NCBI GenBank assembly: GCA_017405595.1
Contig: JAFRAC010000010.1
Span: forward strand, 1-49,020
Reading direction: 5' to 3'
From: Thermoguttaceae bacterium
Lineage (GTDB): Bacteria; Planctomycetota; Planctomycetia; Pirellulales; Thermoguttaceae
DNA length: 49,020 nucleotides
Each line of letters opens with the position of its first letter. Within the stretch, counting starts at the first letter, position 1. Made by a program: the position numbers and the translations under genes. The notes beneath the pieces are model-generated. The model was not told the DNA's origin. It saw only the letters and a list, made by a program, of their open reading frames with translations, and did no database searches. Shown piece by piece: positions 47,602 to 49,020 of this stretch.

Positions 47602-49020
47602 CTACGGGATTTTTATCTCGACGGTCGCATTTTTGATGGTGCGGCTGACCGGGTCGAACGCGCGGAGTTCAACCTGGATGACTTTGATTTCCGCTTCATA
47701 CGGGGGCGGGCAATCTGGGAGGTCCGACACGGTCACGTTTCCGTCAAGAGGGATGTCGCTGACGGTAAAGCCGGGGCGGCTCGACGCGCCGAAGACATCA
47801 ACCTTGTTTCCGTCAATGACCAGCGGCCAGGTCCCAGAGAGAAATTCTTTTTGATAATCTTCGGTCCATGTGTCGAAAACGGCGGGCATGACGGGGCGGT
47901 ACTGCTGGTCGCTCTCATCAGGCTTGCGAGTCGCAGGATCCCGAAGACGGAAAGCTCCGCGTACCGCACGAAGACCGTAATTTCCGCTGGAACGAAAATC
48001 AGCGGGATCAGGCTCGTATTCGCCCTCATCGTCAAAAAGCTGATCGCCCAGATTGACAAAAGAGGAACTTTTCTCATTCCATACCTTGACGTCAAAACAG
48101 AGAACGTTCGTCAGAAGAACATCGGAATTAAATGTCTTGATCTCCCCGTTGATTCCCGCCAAATCCAACTGCCCCGAAAAAGGCTCCTGCTGAATCCATG
48201 GATTCGGAACCTGCCACTGGTCAATGAAGTAACTTTCCGGCAAAGACGCGGAAGTGTAATCACCGTCGGCGGGATTCGGACCGAGATAACGCAGTCCTAA
48301 AAAGATCTCACCCAGCCAGTATGACAAACTCTCTCTTGAACTCTGTGAACGAAGCGGGTCATCCCACTCGTGTCCGTGCGTGGAACCGGCACAGAAGAAC
48401 TTGCCGGTCGGCAAATCTCCCAAATCAGGCGTGCCGGTCCAAAGGGCACTCTCCTGGAGTGTCGGCATCCGCAGCCAGTACCAACTGAGAAGGTGTCCGT
48501 GTAAAACGGTATCACAATACGGACTCTCCTTGACAGACGTTTCACCGGGGGGAAAATCCAGTGAATACCAGTACCCAAACCGATTGCGCCGATTCGAAAG
48601 GTCGGACAGCGTGTTGGCGACAACCCGCGAATCGGTGGTATAAGAATTCCCATCCAAATCGGTCCAGCTCAGGCTCTTGCGGTCACCCTGAAAGAGAGGC
48701 TTGTGGATTGAAATATCAAAAAAACGGTAAAACCCGTACCCCGCACTGGGCAGCAAAGGATGCCACTTGCCGTTTGTTCCGTAGTAGTTGTATAAATCGC
48801 CGTATCGATAGCGGAGATACCTGTTCAGAGACCGAAGGCGCCTTTCCAGGAGTTCATCCGGAACGATAAGCAAAACCCTGCGATAAAGCGTCGTCCCGCG
48901 CAGAAACCAGATAACCTCGGCGTATTCCGATTCGATCATCTCGATATTGTCGTCAATCGAAGCGTCGTAATCCGATGTATGAGTTTCCGGAAGTTCCTTG
49001 AAACACCGTCCGCGAAACCA
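47602..49020 (-). CDS. GspJ/PilW-like minor pseudopilin, N-terminus outside window
   Basis: The frame is open from the right edge (residues begin WFRGRCFKELPE) to the stop at 47602, giving 472 residues without the prepilin leader. An internal ATG at 48939 is not the start, since the frame continues upstream. The segment SEYAEVIWFLRGTTLYRRVLL resembles the early part of GspJ/PilW-type pseudopilins in planctomycetes, in which this strand follows the N-terminal helix. The rest is Tyr/Trp/Asp-rich like the exposed domains of the left-hand pilin genes. The C-terminus (AFDPVSRTIKNATVEIKIP) ends in beta strands, as in GspJ. The assignment is from pattern memory and moderate. It suggests a second pilin-type locus to the right. 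Confidence 0.65.
   Translation of the reverse strand, partial: WFRGRCFKELPETHTSDYDASIDDNIEMIESEYAEVIWFLRGTTLYRRVLLIVPDELLERRLRSLNRYLRYRYGDLYNYYGTNGKWHPLLPSAGYGFYRFFDISIHKPLFQGDRKSLSWTDLDGNSYTTDSRVVANTLSDLSNRRNRFGYWYSLDFPPGETSVKESPYCDTVLHGHLLSWYWLRMPTLQESALWTGTPDLGDLPTGKFFCAGSTHGHEWDDPLRSQSSRESLSYWLGEIFLGLRYLGPNPADGDYTSASLPESYFIDQWQVPNPWIQQEPFSGQLDLAGINGEIKTFNSDVLLTNVLCFDVKVWNEKSSSFVNLGDQLFDDEGEYEPDPADFRSSGNYGLRAVRGAFRLRDPATRKPDESDQQYRPVMPAVFDTWTEDYQKEFLSGTWPLVIDGNKVDVFGASSRPGFTVSDIPLDGNVTVSDLPDCPPPYEAEIKVIQVELRAFDPVSRTIKNATVEIKIP

Overview
The window looks like chromosome of a moderately GC-rich member of the PVC superphylum, most likely a planctomycete. I infer this from several features together: a long run of prepilin-like genes ending in a giant GspK-like protein, a haem-motif histidine kinase of a style I associate with planctomycetes, a DUF4340 protein, a UvrA carrying an extra fused UvrA segment (long fused UvrAs are known from Chlamydiae), and LL-diaminopimelate aminotransferase. 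Identification is from remembered family features only; no database was searched.

Layout. (1) 1-13709 (+) is one tightly packed operon of six type IV prepilin/pseudopilin-like genes (the first cut by the window edge) followed by a 2363-residue PilX/GspK-like protein. The first two genes are a recent tandem duplication. (2) 13741-17109 (+) holds a membrane histidine kinase with a periplasmic CxxCH motif and a DUF4340-type membrane-anchored protein. (3) 17203-23435 (+) encodes a 2045-residue DUF4011-SF1 helicase-Vsr-like nuclease fusion, a domain order linked to antiphage defence. (4) 23470-29962 (+) is the most unusual stretch. Secreted BNR/sialidase-like genes alternate with Schlafen-type AlbA_2 genes in the order BNR, AlbA_2, BNR, (broken HTH + AlbA_2), BNR 3' remnant. 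The region carries two 12-bp minisatellites, a 19-bp minisatellite open in all three frames inside the second AlbA_2 gene, and a 122-bp direct repeat bracketing the second AlbA_2 module. (5) 30191-33707 (-) is an overlapping ilvD-maf-YbhN-like operon. (6) 33907-37332 (+) has a HAD phosphatase and a Ski2-like helicase, convergent with scpA (-). (7) 38334-46339 (+) has a HtrA protease with its own promoter, a strong terminator, then dapL-uvrA. (8) 46371-47439 (+) is a secreted protein of unknown role, convergent with a GspJ/PilW-like pseudopilin (-) that runs off the right edge.

How the genes work together. The left operon probably builds a planctomycete-type pseudopilus or secretion fibre, and the right-edge gene suggests a second pilin-type locus. 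Blocks 3 and 4 resemble an accessory island in which defence-like and regulator-like genes sit among duplicated sialidase-like genes. Blocks 5-7 are mostly core functions: branched-chain amino acid and lysine/peptidoglycan synthesis, chromosome condensation, envelope proteolysis and excision repair. Seven plus-strand sigma70-like promoters and one on the minus strand can be read; five of the plus-strand ones share an unusual G-run just after the -10 box.
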